From Photobacterium sanguinicancri (GTDB taxonomy: Bacteria; Pseudomonadota; Gammaproteobacteria; Enterobacterales; Vibrionaceae), in NCBI RefSeq assembly GCF_024346675.1, contig NZ_AP024850.1:806001-870000 (forward strand): DNA of 64,000 nucleotides, written 5' to 3'. The notes under the pieces were generated by a model. It had not been told where the DNA came from and made no database searches. It saw nothing but the letters and a program-made list of their open reading frames with translations. Position numbers and translations under genes: made by a program. Positions within the stretch are counted from its first letter, which is position 1. The number at the start of each line of letters is the position of its first letter. Shown here in pieces: positions 19,301 to 28,008 of the stretch.

Positions 19301-20502
19301 TTAAGTACACCAATTTTACTTATGTTTGAGAACGGCTCTTGGCCCGTATTGTCAACCATGACCCAGCTCTCTTCGGTATAAGGCTGAGTACAGCTAATAA
19401 ATTTCTTGCGATCTGCAGTACAAGTGACGGCTGCAATCATATCGAAATCTTGTGCTTCTAATTGTGGTAGCACACTTTGCAACGATGTTATCGGCATCGT
19501 AGAGACTGGTATTTTTAGCAGCTTGCTAATTTCGGCTAATATGTCGGCACTTATCCCTCTCATTATTCCCTCACTATCACTGAACTGATAAGGGAAGTCA
19601 TTGGGGTGGTAAGCGACTTTTAAGGTTGAGTGACTATCAAGCCATTGCTGTTCTTCTGGTGTTAAATTCAGATTATTTTCAATGTTTAGGTAACGCTGTT
19701 GAGACGTTGTTAGCCAAGTATCATAAATTGATGCCAATAGGTGCTGGCTTAGTGATTCATATGCAGTATTTAAATCCGCAATGATAGTGGCATTGTTTTT
19801 GTGACTGGCAATGTAGAGCCTTTCATACGGAAGATCGGGTAACTCCTGGAAAGAAATAGCGCCACGATCATCTTCACGTGAAAGCATGTTTCGTAATGTA
19901 ATGGCGTTACCAATGTAGGCATTTGCATCTCCAATCCGCATAGCATTAAAGGCTGCTGAACTAGATGAGTATTGCTCAATATTTAATTTTTTATTGGCTA
20001 ATTGACGCAGTTGCTCTTCAATGGCAAAGCCACTTTCAACTGAAATCACTTGGCCCGTTAGGTCTTGAATATTCTGAATAGAAGGGTCTTTGCTCACGAC
20101 AGCCATAGGTACCACAACCAGTGGTTTACTAAAGTGCATGATTTTTTTACGTTCAAATGTTGACGATACACCCACTAAAATATCAATTTCGTTGTTGTTA
20201 AATCCCTTAAGTACATCGTCAAAATTCGGGTAAATGACCGTTTGGGTTGTGTAACCACTCTTCTTTGCAATTTCATACACAATACTTGGTAGTAAACCTG
20301 CCATGTGACCGCGATCAGAGACATAAGTAAATGGTGCCCAATCAAAATTCGGATAGCCAATGCGCAGTACTTTATTTTGTATTGTGGGTATGGTCGTCGC
20401 AGGTTTTATATCCGTAAATATAGGCTGAACCTGAAGATCATTGGCTAGTGTGTTGAAAGTAGGGGCGATAAAACAAATAACAAACAGAATAACTCTTAAC
20501 AT
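16285..20502 (-). CDS. vieS: VieS/EvgS-like hybrid sensor kinase with two SBP domains
   Basis: Multi-domain inner-membrane hybrid kinase, 1405 residues. In order: signal peptide (1-20); two tandem SBP_bac_3 periplasmic sensor domains (about 45-270 and 290-515); one TM helix (about 523-543); a PAS domain (about 565-690); HisKA with H707 (MMSHEIRTP); HATPase_c (VMNNLLNNATKF, DSGIGIS, GTGLGLSICRQL); a degenerate linker region; a receiver with D1147 (LILTDCHMPELDG); and an Hpt domain with H1341 (SHRMKGAARM). The H-D-H chain can feed the receivers encoded by both flanking genes. It overlaps both neighbours (7 bp and 20 bp). Tandem amino-acid-type binding domains suggest a small-molecule ligand, which cannot be named from sequence. 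Confidence 0.88.
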   Translation of the reverse strand: MLRVILFVICFIAPTFNTLANDLQVQPIFTDIKPATTIPTIQNKVLRIGYPNFDWAPFTYVSDRGHMAGLLPSIVYEIAKKSGYTTQTVIYPNFDDVLKGFNNNEIDILVGVSSTFERKKIMHFSKPLVVVPMAVVSKDPSIQNIQDLTGQVISVESGFAIEEQLRQLANKKLNIEQYSSSSAAFNAMRIGDANAYIGNAITLRNMLSREDDRGAISFQELPDLPYERLYIASHKNNATIIADLNTAYESLSQHLLASIYDTWLTTSQQRYLNIENNLNLTPEEQQWLDSHSTLKVAYHPNDFPYQFSDSEGIMRGISADILAEISKLLKIPVSTMPITSLQSVLPQLEAQDFDMIAAVTCTADRKKFISCTQPYTEESWVMVDNTGQEPFSNISKIGVLKNRYGHALSKKLFEGNPLAFYDNNEELLTAAMKGKIDVAVISISSASSLLQSEFLGRLQIIDSKLDSYHHPVGMAVSKDNRLLRDLVNKALNAIPPQKFSEIDKQWQTVTVHKGIPYKELLLWGAIVSAISALIIFTIMYWNRKLTNEVKQRKQVEQQLTYLTNNFDGVLLQHVQRSDDPSDIKLLFVSNKVHELIGISASKLFAQPMLIFRLLKQRDDNNDILTAMRDACLKGYWKTELQLKSRQTSQRWIEVRCHITPQGDDWQWNTILLDITPMKEQQHELELARKDAEAATIAKSRFLAMMSHEIRTPISGVLSLLELLAPHVYRPEAKSIHTSLVQSGNNLLNIVNDVLDFSKVEAGKLSLSAEPYDMANLIHELVQPHVVHAEQKGVRFKLWVDPTVAKIMTFDPLRLRQVMNNLLNNATKFTDHGHIGLLVDVASLHDNQQTLRFIIEDSGIGISDRDIQTLFQPFEQADISSERRFSGTGLGLSICRQLVQLMGGEIHVESQVGIGSQFIFHLTLPVITASTYTMLLPSCGLINLPHEQHSALYGYLNNWSEQTHAIEAYNQQELLASLQLQEKKQALNTLIISEYDYQALQLTPAWIAEHFAHVKWIFLRQSSLLSPEPTEHGWILSLSPLMPMQLKHVLTVQANPSAFTEGYRSDIRELQPPANNQLSVTEECVETLIDENVDLKPFKILVAEDHPINQQIIAQQLLQLGYRADITDNGQLALNALHQQDYDLILTDCHMPELDGYGLASAVRQQGFRTPTGKLIPIIALTANAAASEKSNCKANGFDQCLFKPVTLQQLDTVLALWLHPDADITQQEGCGFDLDEWDLGDFTPNQEESSNISGSLIYETFTDEPSPFAVKEATFSAEQQSITELAANEVISLASLSNIFGDPALCQQILQQYHQACLTDLAELKQVLLSQDIDNIALISHRMKGAARMVEYQSLAQACEDMELLAQQPQVPNDDSVFKKQLKEIEHHIHQLEQQVSAFNESTVN

Positions 20503-22115
20503 GGTGTTGTGCTTCCTGATGCTTTAGCGGTCATTTGTTCTATCGGAGTTGCAAACGCATCGTCTTGAGCACGAAGTGTTTGATACCAAGTCGGTGGTTC
20601 GGCTAATGCCTCAAATGTCCAACGGGCTTCCATTAAATATTCACGCTGCTGGTGGGTCAGTGGTAATAAATTTAAACTAAATAGCTCAATTAATTGGCGT
20701 GCAATGACATGATCGAAACGAAAGTTCGGCCAAATATTCAGTAATGCTTGGCCTGCTTGTTTATATTGTTTTTCGTTAAATAAACATAGTGCCTGCTGGT
20801 AGGCTTGCGTTTCTGTGTTCAAAGAGTTCCGCTGGCGTTTAAGCCAGAGTTTTTTGAGTAAACGGTGTGAGGCGTTACTTTCATCATGACTCAACTTATC
20901 AAGCTTTGTAAGTGTACTTATTTCTGATTTTGTCATGCAGAGGTGACGATAGACTTTCTGCAAAATAGCATTGAATTCAAAGCTACTTTCTCGTAATTCT
21001 TCGGCTGTTGTAATGTAGTCATGTTGCAAATAGCGATAGGCTTTAAAGTTATCGCCTTTTTTCACTGCTTGCAGCGCTTTTAATACTGAGACAAAAGCAC
21101 GATCTTCCACAGACAGCGCTTTCTGTGAAGTTTGCATTAGCCACTGACGCTCAATGGTATGTTTTTGAACGATCTCTTGCTCAATTTGACTCACAAATAA
21201 GAGCGCATGATAGCGAGGCATATCCCAAATAGAATATTGGATATGCACACAGGCTTCTCGTAGCCTTGAAAACGCACTTTGTGTGTTATTGACCTGTGCT
21301 AACCAAAAGATTGAAAACTGGCGTTCAAGATTGGTATTACTCAGTTGCTGAGCATGCTGCCAATATTGCATTGCATCTGTGAGCTGATGGTTTTGTAAGG
21401 CAATTTTCGCACTAAGGTCAAGTACTAGTAAATGGTTAGGGTGATTAAGGCGAACGGCCGTTAGCACCGAATTAGCAGACGTTAAATCTTGCTGTAATAA
21501 ATACAGTTCAACGAGCAAGATCTGTGCAGGTAAGTGAGGGTGTTTAGGGACAAAGCTCGCTAATAAGGCCGTTGCTTTTTGGTACTCACCATCAAGGGTT
21601 AATCGCTTGCACAAAGCTGTAATCGCTTGGCGAAATGCTTTGGTGCTTTTTGCTTGCTGCAATGCCACTTTGGCGCCGGAAACCCCTGAAAGTTTAAATC
21701 CAGTATGGACGTGATTATTGAGTTGACGCTGAGAAAAGCTAGCTTGTAGGCGCTGTTGTAGAGCATCGGTACGAAGCGGTTTGATCAGGTAGTCGTCTGG
21801 TTCAAACTCAGCAAAACCCATGAATACTGGGATTGAATCTTCTGCTGTGATCACAAATACCATTGGCGAATGTGCCAGTAGTTTTTTTTGCGATAGATGC
21901 TCAAGTAGTTGCAACCCAGTGCTGCCATGGCCAAGATTAAAATCAATAAAAAGAATATCGAACACTTTGTTCTGACACATCTTAATTGCATCACTGGCGT
22001 TGGTTGCCGTGTGGATATTGGCAGGGTTGAAACCACAGTTTTGTAGGATCAGCTTGGTCGTCTGTTGGATGATCGAACAGTCGTCTACAACAAGTACAGA
22101 GCTATCTTGCCGCAT
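20496..22115 (-). CDS. vieB: VieB-like receiver-TPR response regulator
   Basis: Receiver domain at about 6-125 with acidic DD (VLVVDDCSII), phospho-acceptor D58 (FIDFNLGHGSTG) and the conserved Lys in YLIKPLRTD. The remainder (about 150-530) is a helical solenoid with TPR-like pairs (LLVELYLLQQDLTSANSVL, ALCLFNEKQYKQAGQALL) and no DNA-binding or enzymatic domain. This is the architecture of V. cholerae VieB, which inhibits VieS. I chose the ATG at 22115 (MRQDSSVLV, 539 residues); a TTG seven codons upstream is also open. It is the first gene of the operon, whereas V. cholerae has vieS-vieA-vieB. Confidence 0.82.
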   Translation of the reverse strand: MRQDSSVLVVDDCSIIQQTTKLILQNCGFNPANIHTATNASDAIKMCQNKVFDILFIDFNLGHGSTGLQLLEHLSQKKLLAHSPMVFVITAEDSIPVFMGFAEFEPDDYLIKPLRTDALQQRLQASFSQRQLNNHVHTGFKLSGVSGAKVALQQAKSTKAFRQAITALCKRLTLDGEYQKATALLASFVPKHPHLPAQILLVELYLLQQDLTSANSVLTAVRLNHPNHLLVLDLSAKIALQNHQLTDAMQYWQHAQQLSNTNLERQFSIFWLAQVNNTQSAFSRLREACVHIQYSIWDMPRYHALLFVSQIEQEIVQKHTIERQWLMQTSQKALSVEDRAFVSVLKALQAVKKGDNFKAYRYLQHDYITTAEELRESSFEFNAILQKVYRHLCMTKSEISTLTKLDKLSHDESNASHRLLKKLWLKRQRNSLNTETQAYQQALCLFNEKQYKQAGQALLNIWPNFRFDHVIARQLIELFSLNLLPLTHQQREYLMEARWTFEALAEPPTWYQTLRAQDDAFATPIEQMTAKASGSTTPC

Positions 22116-22482
22116 TAAATTTATTACCTTACTCAAGCGTATATTAAATTATACATAGCGTTATATCCCTGTGGGTTACCTGAATCTGGTAAGTGTATAG
22201 CTTAACGTTATTGCTAAGCAGCATTCATCCTGAAATTTACATTGATACAAGGAATGGGTATTTTTCGCAGATAATAAGTGAGAGCGGTATTTTTGGCAAC
22301 AGACAAAATACTATTCAGTATGTTATGTGGTTAATGTGTTTTTTTTGTGTGAAATATTATCATCATTACCAGTTTACAGTTTGCAGTACTGTTTGGGTGG
22401 TAGTAATCGAAAGGATTTAAAAAAAGGCATAAAAAAAGCCGACCCTAAGGTCGGCTTTTTAACAACAATTCAGAAGTCTAGA
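22116..22482. other. Intergenic region between the vieB-like gene and pflB
   Basis: It contains the vieB-like promoter region and the pflB terminator. A 75-codon plus-strand frame at 22193-22420 has no SD and a non-protein-like composition, so I do not call it. Confidence 0.5.
22433..22460 (-). terminator. Terminator after pflB
   Basis: Arms AAAAAGCCGACC / GGTCGGCTTTTT around CTAA, with an extended T-run on the minus strand, just beyond the pflB stop. Confidence 0.9.
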
Positions 22483-24759
22483 TTATAGAGATTCTGTGAA
22501 AGTACGTGCGATTACGTCTTTTTGTTGTTCAGTCGTTAGAGAGTTAAAACGCACAGCGTAACCCGATACACGGATAGTTAGCTGAGGGTAGTTCTCTGGG
22601 TGCTTAACTGCGTCTTCTAGCGTTTCGCGGTTAAGAACGTTAACGTTCAGGTGTTGACCGCCTTCGATGCCTGCTTCATGGTGGAAGTAACCATCCATAA
22701 GACCAGCAAGGTTAGCTTTTTGCGTATCAACTTCTTTACCTAGCGCGTTTGGCACGATAGAGAAAGTGTAAGAGATACCATCTTTAGCGTCAGCAAACGG
22801 TAGTTTACCTACAGATGTTAGAGATGCTACAGCACCTTTCTCATCACGACCGTGCATTGGGTTTGCACCCGGTGCGAAAGGAGCACCTGCTTTACGGCCA
22901 TCAGGCGTGTTACCTGTTTTCTTACCGTATACAACGTTAGATGTAATAGTAAGAATAGACTGAGTTGGGATTGCATCGCGGTACATTTTCAACTTACGGA
23001 TTTTGCCCATAAATGTTGAAACTAGTTCACAAGCGATGTCATCTACACGTGAGTCGTTGTTACCAAATTTAGGGTAATCACCTTCGATTTCAAAGTCGAT
23101 AGAGATACCGTCTTCGTCACGGATAGGCTTAACTTTTGCGTACTTGATAGCAGACAGTGAGTCAGCAGCAACAGATAGACCAGCAATACCACAAGCCATT
23201 GTACGACGAACGTCACGATCGTGAAGCGCCATTAGAGAAGCTTCGTAGCTGTATTTGTCGTGGCTGTAGTGAATGCTGTTTAGTGCAGTCACGTACTGTG
23301 TTGCTAACCAATCCATGAAGTGATCTAGACGATCCATCACATCAGCGTAATCTAGAACTTCGTCAGTTACTGGCGCAGTTTTAGGACCGATTTGCATTTT
23401 AAGCTTCTCATCAACGCCGCCGTTGATAGAGTAAAGCATAGTTTTTGCAAGGTTAGCACGTGCACCGAAGAACTGCATTTGCTTACCAACAACCATTGGC
23501 GATACACAACAAGCGATAGCGTAGTCATCAGAGTCCATGTCTGGACGCATTAGATCATCGTTTTCGTACTGGATAGAAGAAGTATCGATAGATACTTTTG
23601 CACAGAAACGTTTGAAGCCATCAGGTAGCTGCTCAGACCAAAGAACAGTGATGTTCGGCTCTGGAGAAGGACCCATAGTGTATAGGCTGTTTAGGAAACG
23701 GAAGTTTGAACGCGTTACTAGCGTACGTCCGTCAAGGCTCATACCACCCATTGATTCTGTTGCCCAGATTGGGTCACCAGAGAATAGCTCATCGTATTCA
23801 GGCGTACGTAGGAAACGAACCATACGTAGCTTCATTACGAAGTGGTCGATCATTTCTTGTGCTTGAACTTCAGTGATTAGGCCTGCAGCGATATCACGTT
23901 CGATGAAGATATCTAGGAACGTAGAAGTACGGCCTAGAGACATTGCAGCACCATTTTGTGATTTAACTGCAGCTAGGTAGCCGAAGTAAGTCCACTGAAT
24001 AGCTTCTTGTGCATTAGTTGCAGGACCAGAGATATCACAGCCGTATTTAGCTGCCATAGTTTTGATCTGACCTAGAGCACGGTGTTGCTCTGCAATTTCT
24101 TCACGAAGTTGCATAGTCATTTGAACATCTTCGCCAGACTCGAAACGCTCTTGTAGAGACGTGAATTGAGCGAATTTGTCTTTCATTAGGTAGTCGATAC
24201 CGTAAAGTGCTACGCGACGGTAATCACCAATGATACGACCACGGCCGTATGCATCAGGAAGACCAGTCAGAACACCAGACTTACGACATTTCATGATGTC
24301 AGGCGTGTAGATATCGAATACACACTGGTTGTGTGTTTTACGGTATTCAGTGAAGATTTTAGAAACTTCAGGGTCTAGCTCACGACCGTATACTTTGCAT
24401 GAACCTTCAACCATACGGATACCACCGTTAGGGATGATAGCACGCTTAAGTGGCGCTTCAGTCTGAAGGCCAACAATCGTTTCAAGATCTTTGTTGATGT
24501 AACCTGCGTCATGCGCAGTAATGGTAGAGATAACAGAAGTATCGAAATCAACAGGAGCATGAGTGCTGTTTTCCTGTTTGATACCTTCCATTACTTGAGT
24601 CCAAAGCTTGTTAGTCGCTTCAGTACCTTCAGATACTAGGAAAGACTCGTCACCCTCGTAAGGAGTGTAGTTTTTCTGGATGAAGTCACGAACGTTTACA
24701 TCGTTCTGCCATTCGCCAGCAGCGAAACCTTCCCAAGCTTTAGCAAATTGCTCAGCCAT
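22483..24759 (-). CDS. pflB: Pyruvate formate-lyase
   Basis: Glycyl-radical enzyme converting pyruvate and CoA to acetyl-CoA and formate during fermentation. It has 758 residues, one fewer than E. coli PflB. The catalytic cysteine pair is C417-C418 (IACCVSPM) and the radical glycine is G733 in RVSGYAVRF near the C-terminus. The blocks [10 protein letters not shown] and [19 protein letters not shown] are also typical. It lies 60 bp downstream of focA in the same orientation, giving the usual focA-pflB operon, and has a strong terminator. The activating enzyme is encoded separately beyond the VieSAB-like operon. Confidence 0.97.
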   Translation of the reverse strand: MAEQFAKAWEGFAAGEWQNDVNVRDFIQKNYTPYEGDESFLVSEGTEATNKLWTQVMEGIKQENSTHAPVDFDTSVISTITAHDAGYINKDLETIVGLQTEAPLKRAIIPNGGIRMVEGSCKVYGRELDPEVSKIFTEYRKTHNQCVFDIYTPDIMKCRKSGVLTGLPDAYGRGRIIGDYRRVALYGIDYLMKDKFAQFTSLQERFESGEDVQMTMQLREEIAEQHRALGQIKTMAAKYGCDISGPATNAQEAIQWTYFGYLAAVKSQNGAAMSLGRTSTFLDIFIERDIAAGLITEVQAQEMIDHFVMKLRMVRFLRTPEYDELFSGDPIWATESMGGMSLDGRTLVTRSNFRFLNSLYTMGPSPEPNITVLWSEQLPDGFKRFCAKVSIDTSSIQYENDDLMRPDMDSDDYAIACCVSPMVVGKQMQFFGARANLAKTMLYSINGGVDEKLKMQIGPKTAPVTDEVLDYADVMDRLDHFMDWLATQYVTALNSIHYSHDKYSYEASLMALHDRDVRRTMACGIAGLSVAADSLSAIKYAKVKPIRDEDGISIDFEIEGDYPKFGNNDSRVDDIACELVSTFMGKIRKLKMYRDAIPTQSILTITSNVVYGKKTGNTPDGRKAGAPFAPGANPMHGRDEKGAVASLTSVGKLPFADAKDGISYTFSIVPNALGKEVDTQKANLAGLMDGYFHHEAGIEGGQHLNVNVLNRETLEDAVKHPENYPQLTIRVSGYAVRFNSLTTEQQKDVIARTFTESL

Positions 24760-24819
24760 TGTATACCTACCTATATTCTATTCAGTAGAAAAAATAATCG
24801 TGTTATCGACATCTAAAAC

Positions 24820-25692
24820 TTAGTGATGGCCTTGGCCTTTAAGTTCTGGACGGCGATGGATAATCCAATAAGTCATACCAACTAAGAAGCCACCACCAAG
24901 GATGTTACCTATGGTTACAGGGATCAGGTTGTTAAGAACAAAATGACTTACCGTTAAATCTGCGAATTGCGATGGATCAACACCTGCCATGGTCCAAAAT
25001 TCAGGACTAGCGAAAGAGTGAATCACGATACCCATCGGAATCATAAACATATTAGCAATGCTGTGCTCAAAACCACACGCTACAAACATAGCAACAGGGA
25101 GCAGCATTACCATAATTTTATCAGTTGCGGTTCGACATGAAAATGTCATCCACGTCGCAAGGCAAACCATCAGGTTACATAGCATACCCAATACTACGGC
25201 TTGGCCAAAAGTATGGTGCAATTTATGTTGTGCAATTTTCATTGCATTGATGCCCCATTGGCCGTTAGCGCCCATGTGTTGCTGTGCAATCCAAATGCAA
25301 GCGACAAAGAAAGTAGCACCAACAAAGTTACCTAAGTAAACAACAACCCAGTTGCGTAATAGTTGAGCCGTTGAAATACGACCACTTGCGCGAGCAACTG
25401 TGGTGAGTACTGAAGAGGTGAACAGTTCACCACCACAAATAACGACAAGAATAAGACCAAGACTAAATGCAAGACCACCAACAAATTTGGCCATGCCCCA
25501 AGGCATATCACCAGCACCTGTTGTCACTGTGGTATAGAAAACAAAGGCGATAGAAATAAATACGCCAGCAGTAATAGCAAGGAAGAAGGATTGTAGTGGG
25601 TTCTTCGTTGCTTTGTAGACACCAACTTCTTCGGCTTTATGCGCCATCGCTGGTGGCATGAGGGCGTCAAACGGGTTGTTTTCAGTCTTCAA
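24820..25692 (-). CDS. focA: Formate channel FocA
   Basis: Pentameric inner-membrane formate channel of the FNT family, exporting and re-importing formate made by PflB. Six TM segments and the blocks YKATKNPLQSFFLAITAGVF, GGELFTSSVLT and NWVVVYLGNFVGA are clear. I start it at the TTG at 25692, giving 290 residues opening MKTENNPFDALMPPAMAHKA, which aligns with E. coli FocA (285 residues, MKADNPFDLL as I recall); AAGAG lies about 7 nt upstream. The frame stays open to a TTG at 25791 and an ATG at 25770, which would add an extra hydrophobic N-terminus not usual for FocA. It is first in the focA-pflB operon. Confidence 0.9.
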   Translation of the reverse strand: MKTENNPFDALMPPAMAHKAEEVGVYKATKNPLQSFFLAITAGVFISIAFVFYTTVTTGAGDMPWGMAKFVGGLAFSLGLILVVICGGELFTSSVLTTVARASGRISTAQLLRNWVVVYLGNFVGATFFVACIWIAQQHMGANGQWGINAMKIAQHKLHHTFGQAVVLGMLCNLMVCLATWMTFSCRTATDKIMVMLLPVAMFVACGFEHSIANMFMIPMGIVIHSFASPEFWTMAGVDPSQFADLTVSHFVLNNLIPVTIGNILGGGFLVGMTYWIIHRRPELKGQGHH

Positions 25693-26652
25693 AGGAATGC
25701 TCTTTAAGTTCAAATTTTTGCTGACTGAATAATAGCAAATGGCAGCGCTCAAAAAGTTGACCCAGATCATGGCGGTGAAATTATATAACAAGATGGGTCG
25801 ATTTGTTATATGTCATACAAACCTAAGTGTTTGTTTTTATTGAGTATAATTTTTTTGATAAACACTAAAAAAATTTTAATGTAATTTACTTTCACCTTCG
25901 TAAGGTGAAATTTACACTTTAGGGTTAGTTTCGTAATTTCAATAAGATAGTAAGAATAAATGCGGGTTTCTAGAAGTGAGTGATGTTTTATAGAAACAAA
26001 GATTTCAAAGAGATTGTTAAAACAAAGTTGTATTATTAATCAATACCTTGTTAAAAATGTCGTTTATCTTTGTTGAGACAAGTAAAAAGGATGATACAGG
26101 GTAACCTTACCATCCATTATTTTGTTACAAAGTGTGATCTATAATCGATATTGTATGATTTTTATTCGCTTTTTGTCGCTTGTAGTAAGAATTCAACAAT
26201 TTCTGATGTGCTGGGAATTGCTTCATGTATTAGATCATCTGATGCGTCATAAGAGCGTATTCTCGTTTCTACATCCCTTCAGACAGTAACGCTAGTCTCT
26301 TGTCATCAACATGTCTCATTAGAACTCAATGGGTGAGTTGTGCCTAATGAATGGGGAGCAAGAAGACAGAGCTAAAAATGTTGTAGTAATGGCTTATTTT
26401 TCTAACACATATTTTACCCAGTAAGCAAAACTAGAATATTTTTCGTACATTTTGACGCTTATCTCATCTTAATGGTGCGACCAGTGAAAGTTGTCACAGA
26501 TTAGCTGGAGTGGCTGTAGCAGAATTGTGTGGCTTAATAAAAACGATCACGCATCTTGTGCTGATCAAAAATTAAATGTCGAAGTAATATGCTGCTTAAT
26601 AGCAAGTATGCAGATAAGTGGATGACGCCTCGACATAAAAACGAGGGATACG
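25693..26652. other. Long non-coding divergent region upstream of focA and the dipeptidase gene
   Basis: About 960 bp (860 if the longer FocA start is used) with no supportable gene on either strand. E. coli focA-pfl has a long multi-promoter upstream region controlled by FNR and ArcA, so a long regulatory region is expected. Apart from one FNR-like site I can name nothing in it. Several A/T-rich runs lie at 25840-25880 and 25980-26060. Confidence 0.5.
25855..25868 (-). promoter_or_regulatory. FNR-like site upstream of focA-pflB
   Basis: TTGAT-N4-ACTAA matches 8 of 10 positions of the FNR consensus TTGAT-N4-ATCAA. It lies 163 bp upstream of the chosen focA start. Oxygen control of pfl by FNR is established in E. 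coli; use of this site is inferred. Confidence 0.35.
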
Positions 26653-28008
26653 ATGAAAACCAAGATTGCTAATTACATTGATGGCTTACGAGATGATTAT
26701 ATTCAAGCTGTCCAGCATTTAGTGTCGATGCCAAGTGTGTATCAAGATGATGAGAGTAATACGCCATTTGGGCAGCCAATTGATGACTGCCTGACTGCGA
26801 CATTAGCATTTTGTGAAACCCTAGGCTTTTCAACTTATAAAGATCCTGAAGGCTACTATGGCTACGCTGAGATAGGGCAGGGCGAGCAGATGATTGGGGT
26901 GCTTGGCCACCTTGATGTTGTGCCTGTTGGTGAACTTTCTGCCTGGGATTCCGATCCGTTTGCGGCAGATATCCGAGACGGTCGTATATACGGTCGTGGC
27001 ACCCAAGATGATAAAGGCCCGACGATTGCTGCCATGTTTGCAGTGAAAGCCCTACAAGCCTGTGATGTTGCTTTTACTAAACGAGTACGTTTTATCTTTG
27101 GTACCGATGAAGAAACACTGTGGCGTTGTATTGACCGCTACTGTGCTAAAGAAGAAATTCCACAATGTGGCTTCACACCTGATTCTGCTTTCCCACTGAT
27201 CCACGCTGAAAAAATGTTGATCCAATCTTACTTGAAGTGCAGTGGAGATGTAGATCTTAGCCTTAAATGTGGCGGTGCACTGAACGCCGTACCTGAGTTA
27301 GCTCGTTATCAAGGGCCTTTACTTGAAGAGTTGGTTGCTGCACTTGATCAAATGGGATTTGATTTTAGTTGTGAAGATGATGAGCTGACTGTCTTTGGTA
27401 AAGCGGCGCACTCGGCATCTGCTGACACCAAAGGGGTGAATGCGATTGCACGTTTATGTATGGCGCTAGCCAAAGTGGGTGTTGAGCACCCTATGGTGCG
27501 ATTCATCGCTGAACAAGTAGGTGAAGATGCGAATGCCAAAGAGATTTTTGGCTCTGTAGAAGATGTGAGTGGTCGATTAACCTTCAATGTGGCGCAGCTT
27601 GAGATTAATGAAACCAACAGCCAGTGCGGTATTGATATCCGTGTGCCTGTTACCTTCAGTAAAGACGATTACGACAACGACATCAAAGCGGTCAGTGAAC
27701 AGTATGATCTGCAATACGAAGAGTTTGATGTATTGCCGTCCCTTTATATGCCAGCGGATAGTCCAATTATCCAGAGCTTAATGAAAGCATACCAAGATAT
27801 CAGTGGCGATATGGAAAGTAAGCCAATGACTTCTGGTGGGGCGACCTATGCCCGCGCTATGCCAAATTGTGTTGCGTACGGGGCGATTTTCCCTGGCCGC
27901 GAGAAAGTTGAACACATGCCAAATGAATACCTCATTATCGATGACATGCTTAAAGCGATGAATGTGTATGCCAATGCCATTTATCAGCTACAGGGAGTAG
28001 AGCTATGA
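26653..28008 (+). CDS. M20 family metallodipeptidase (PepV/Sapep type)
   Basis: Cytosolic di-metal dipeptidase, 451 residues. Metal site: H86 and D88 in GHLDVVPVG, D119/D120 in GRGTQDDKGP, and the E153-E154 pair in FGTDEETLW. The lid/dimer domain insertion lies between about 185 and 350. The C-terminal block MTSGGATYARAMPNCVAYG with the later His in EHMPNEY completes the active site. It shares an ATGA overlap with the downstream YfcC-type carrier gene, so the two are co-translated; a peptide-import and cleavage pair is a reasonable reading. A good SD (GAGGGA) precedes the ATG. Confidence 0.9.
   Translation: MKTKIANYIDGLRDDYIQAVQHLVSMPSVYQDDESNTPFGQPIDDCLTATLAFCETLGFSTYKDPEGYYGYAEIGQGEQMIGVLGHLDVVPVGELSAWDSDPFAADIRDGRIYGRGTQDDKGPTIAAMFAVKALQACDVAFTKRVRFIFGTDEETLWRCIDRYCAKEEIPQCGFTPDSAFPLIHAEKMLIQSYLKCSGDVDLSLKCGGALNAVPELARYQGPLLEELVAALDQMGFDFSCEDDELTVFGKAAHSASADTKGVNAIARLCMALAKVGVEHPMVRFIAEQVGEDANAKEIFGSVEDVSGRLTFNVAQLEINETNSQCGIDIRVPVTFSKDDYDNDIKAVSEQYDLQYEEFDVLPSLYMPADSPIIQSLMKAYQDISGDMESKPMTSGGATYARAMPNCVAYGAIFPGREKVEHMPNEYLIIDDMLKAMNVYANAIYQLQGVEL

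Noticed and set aside
22193..22420. 75-codon plus-strand frame between the vieB-like gene and pflB
   Set aside because: No SD, a composition rich in aromatic and Cys residues typical of AT-rich chance frames, and it lies in a promoter and terminator region.
26338..26420. 25-codon plus-strand frame before the dipeptidase gene
   Set aside because: Too short and without an SD; no protein-like feature supports it.
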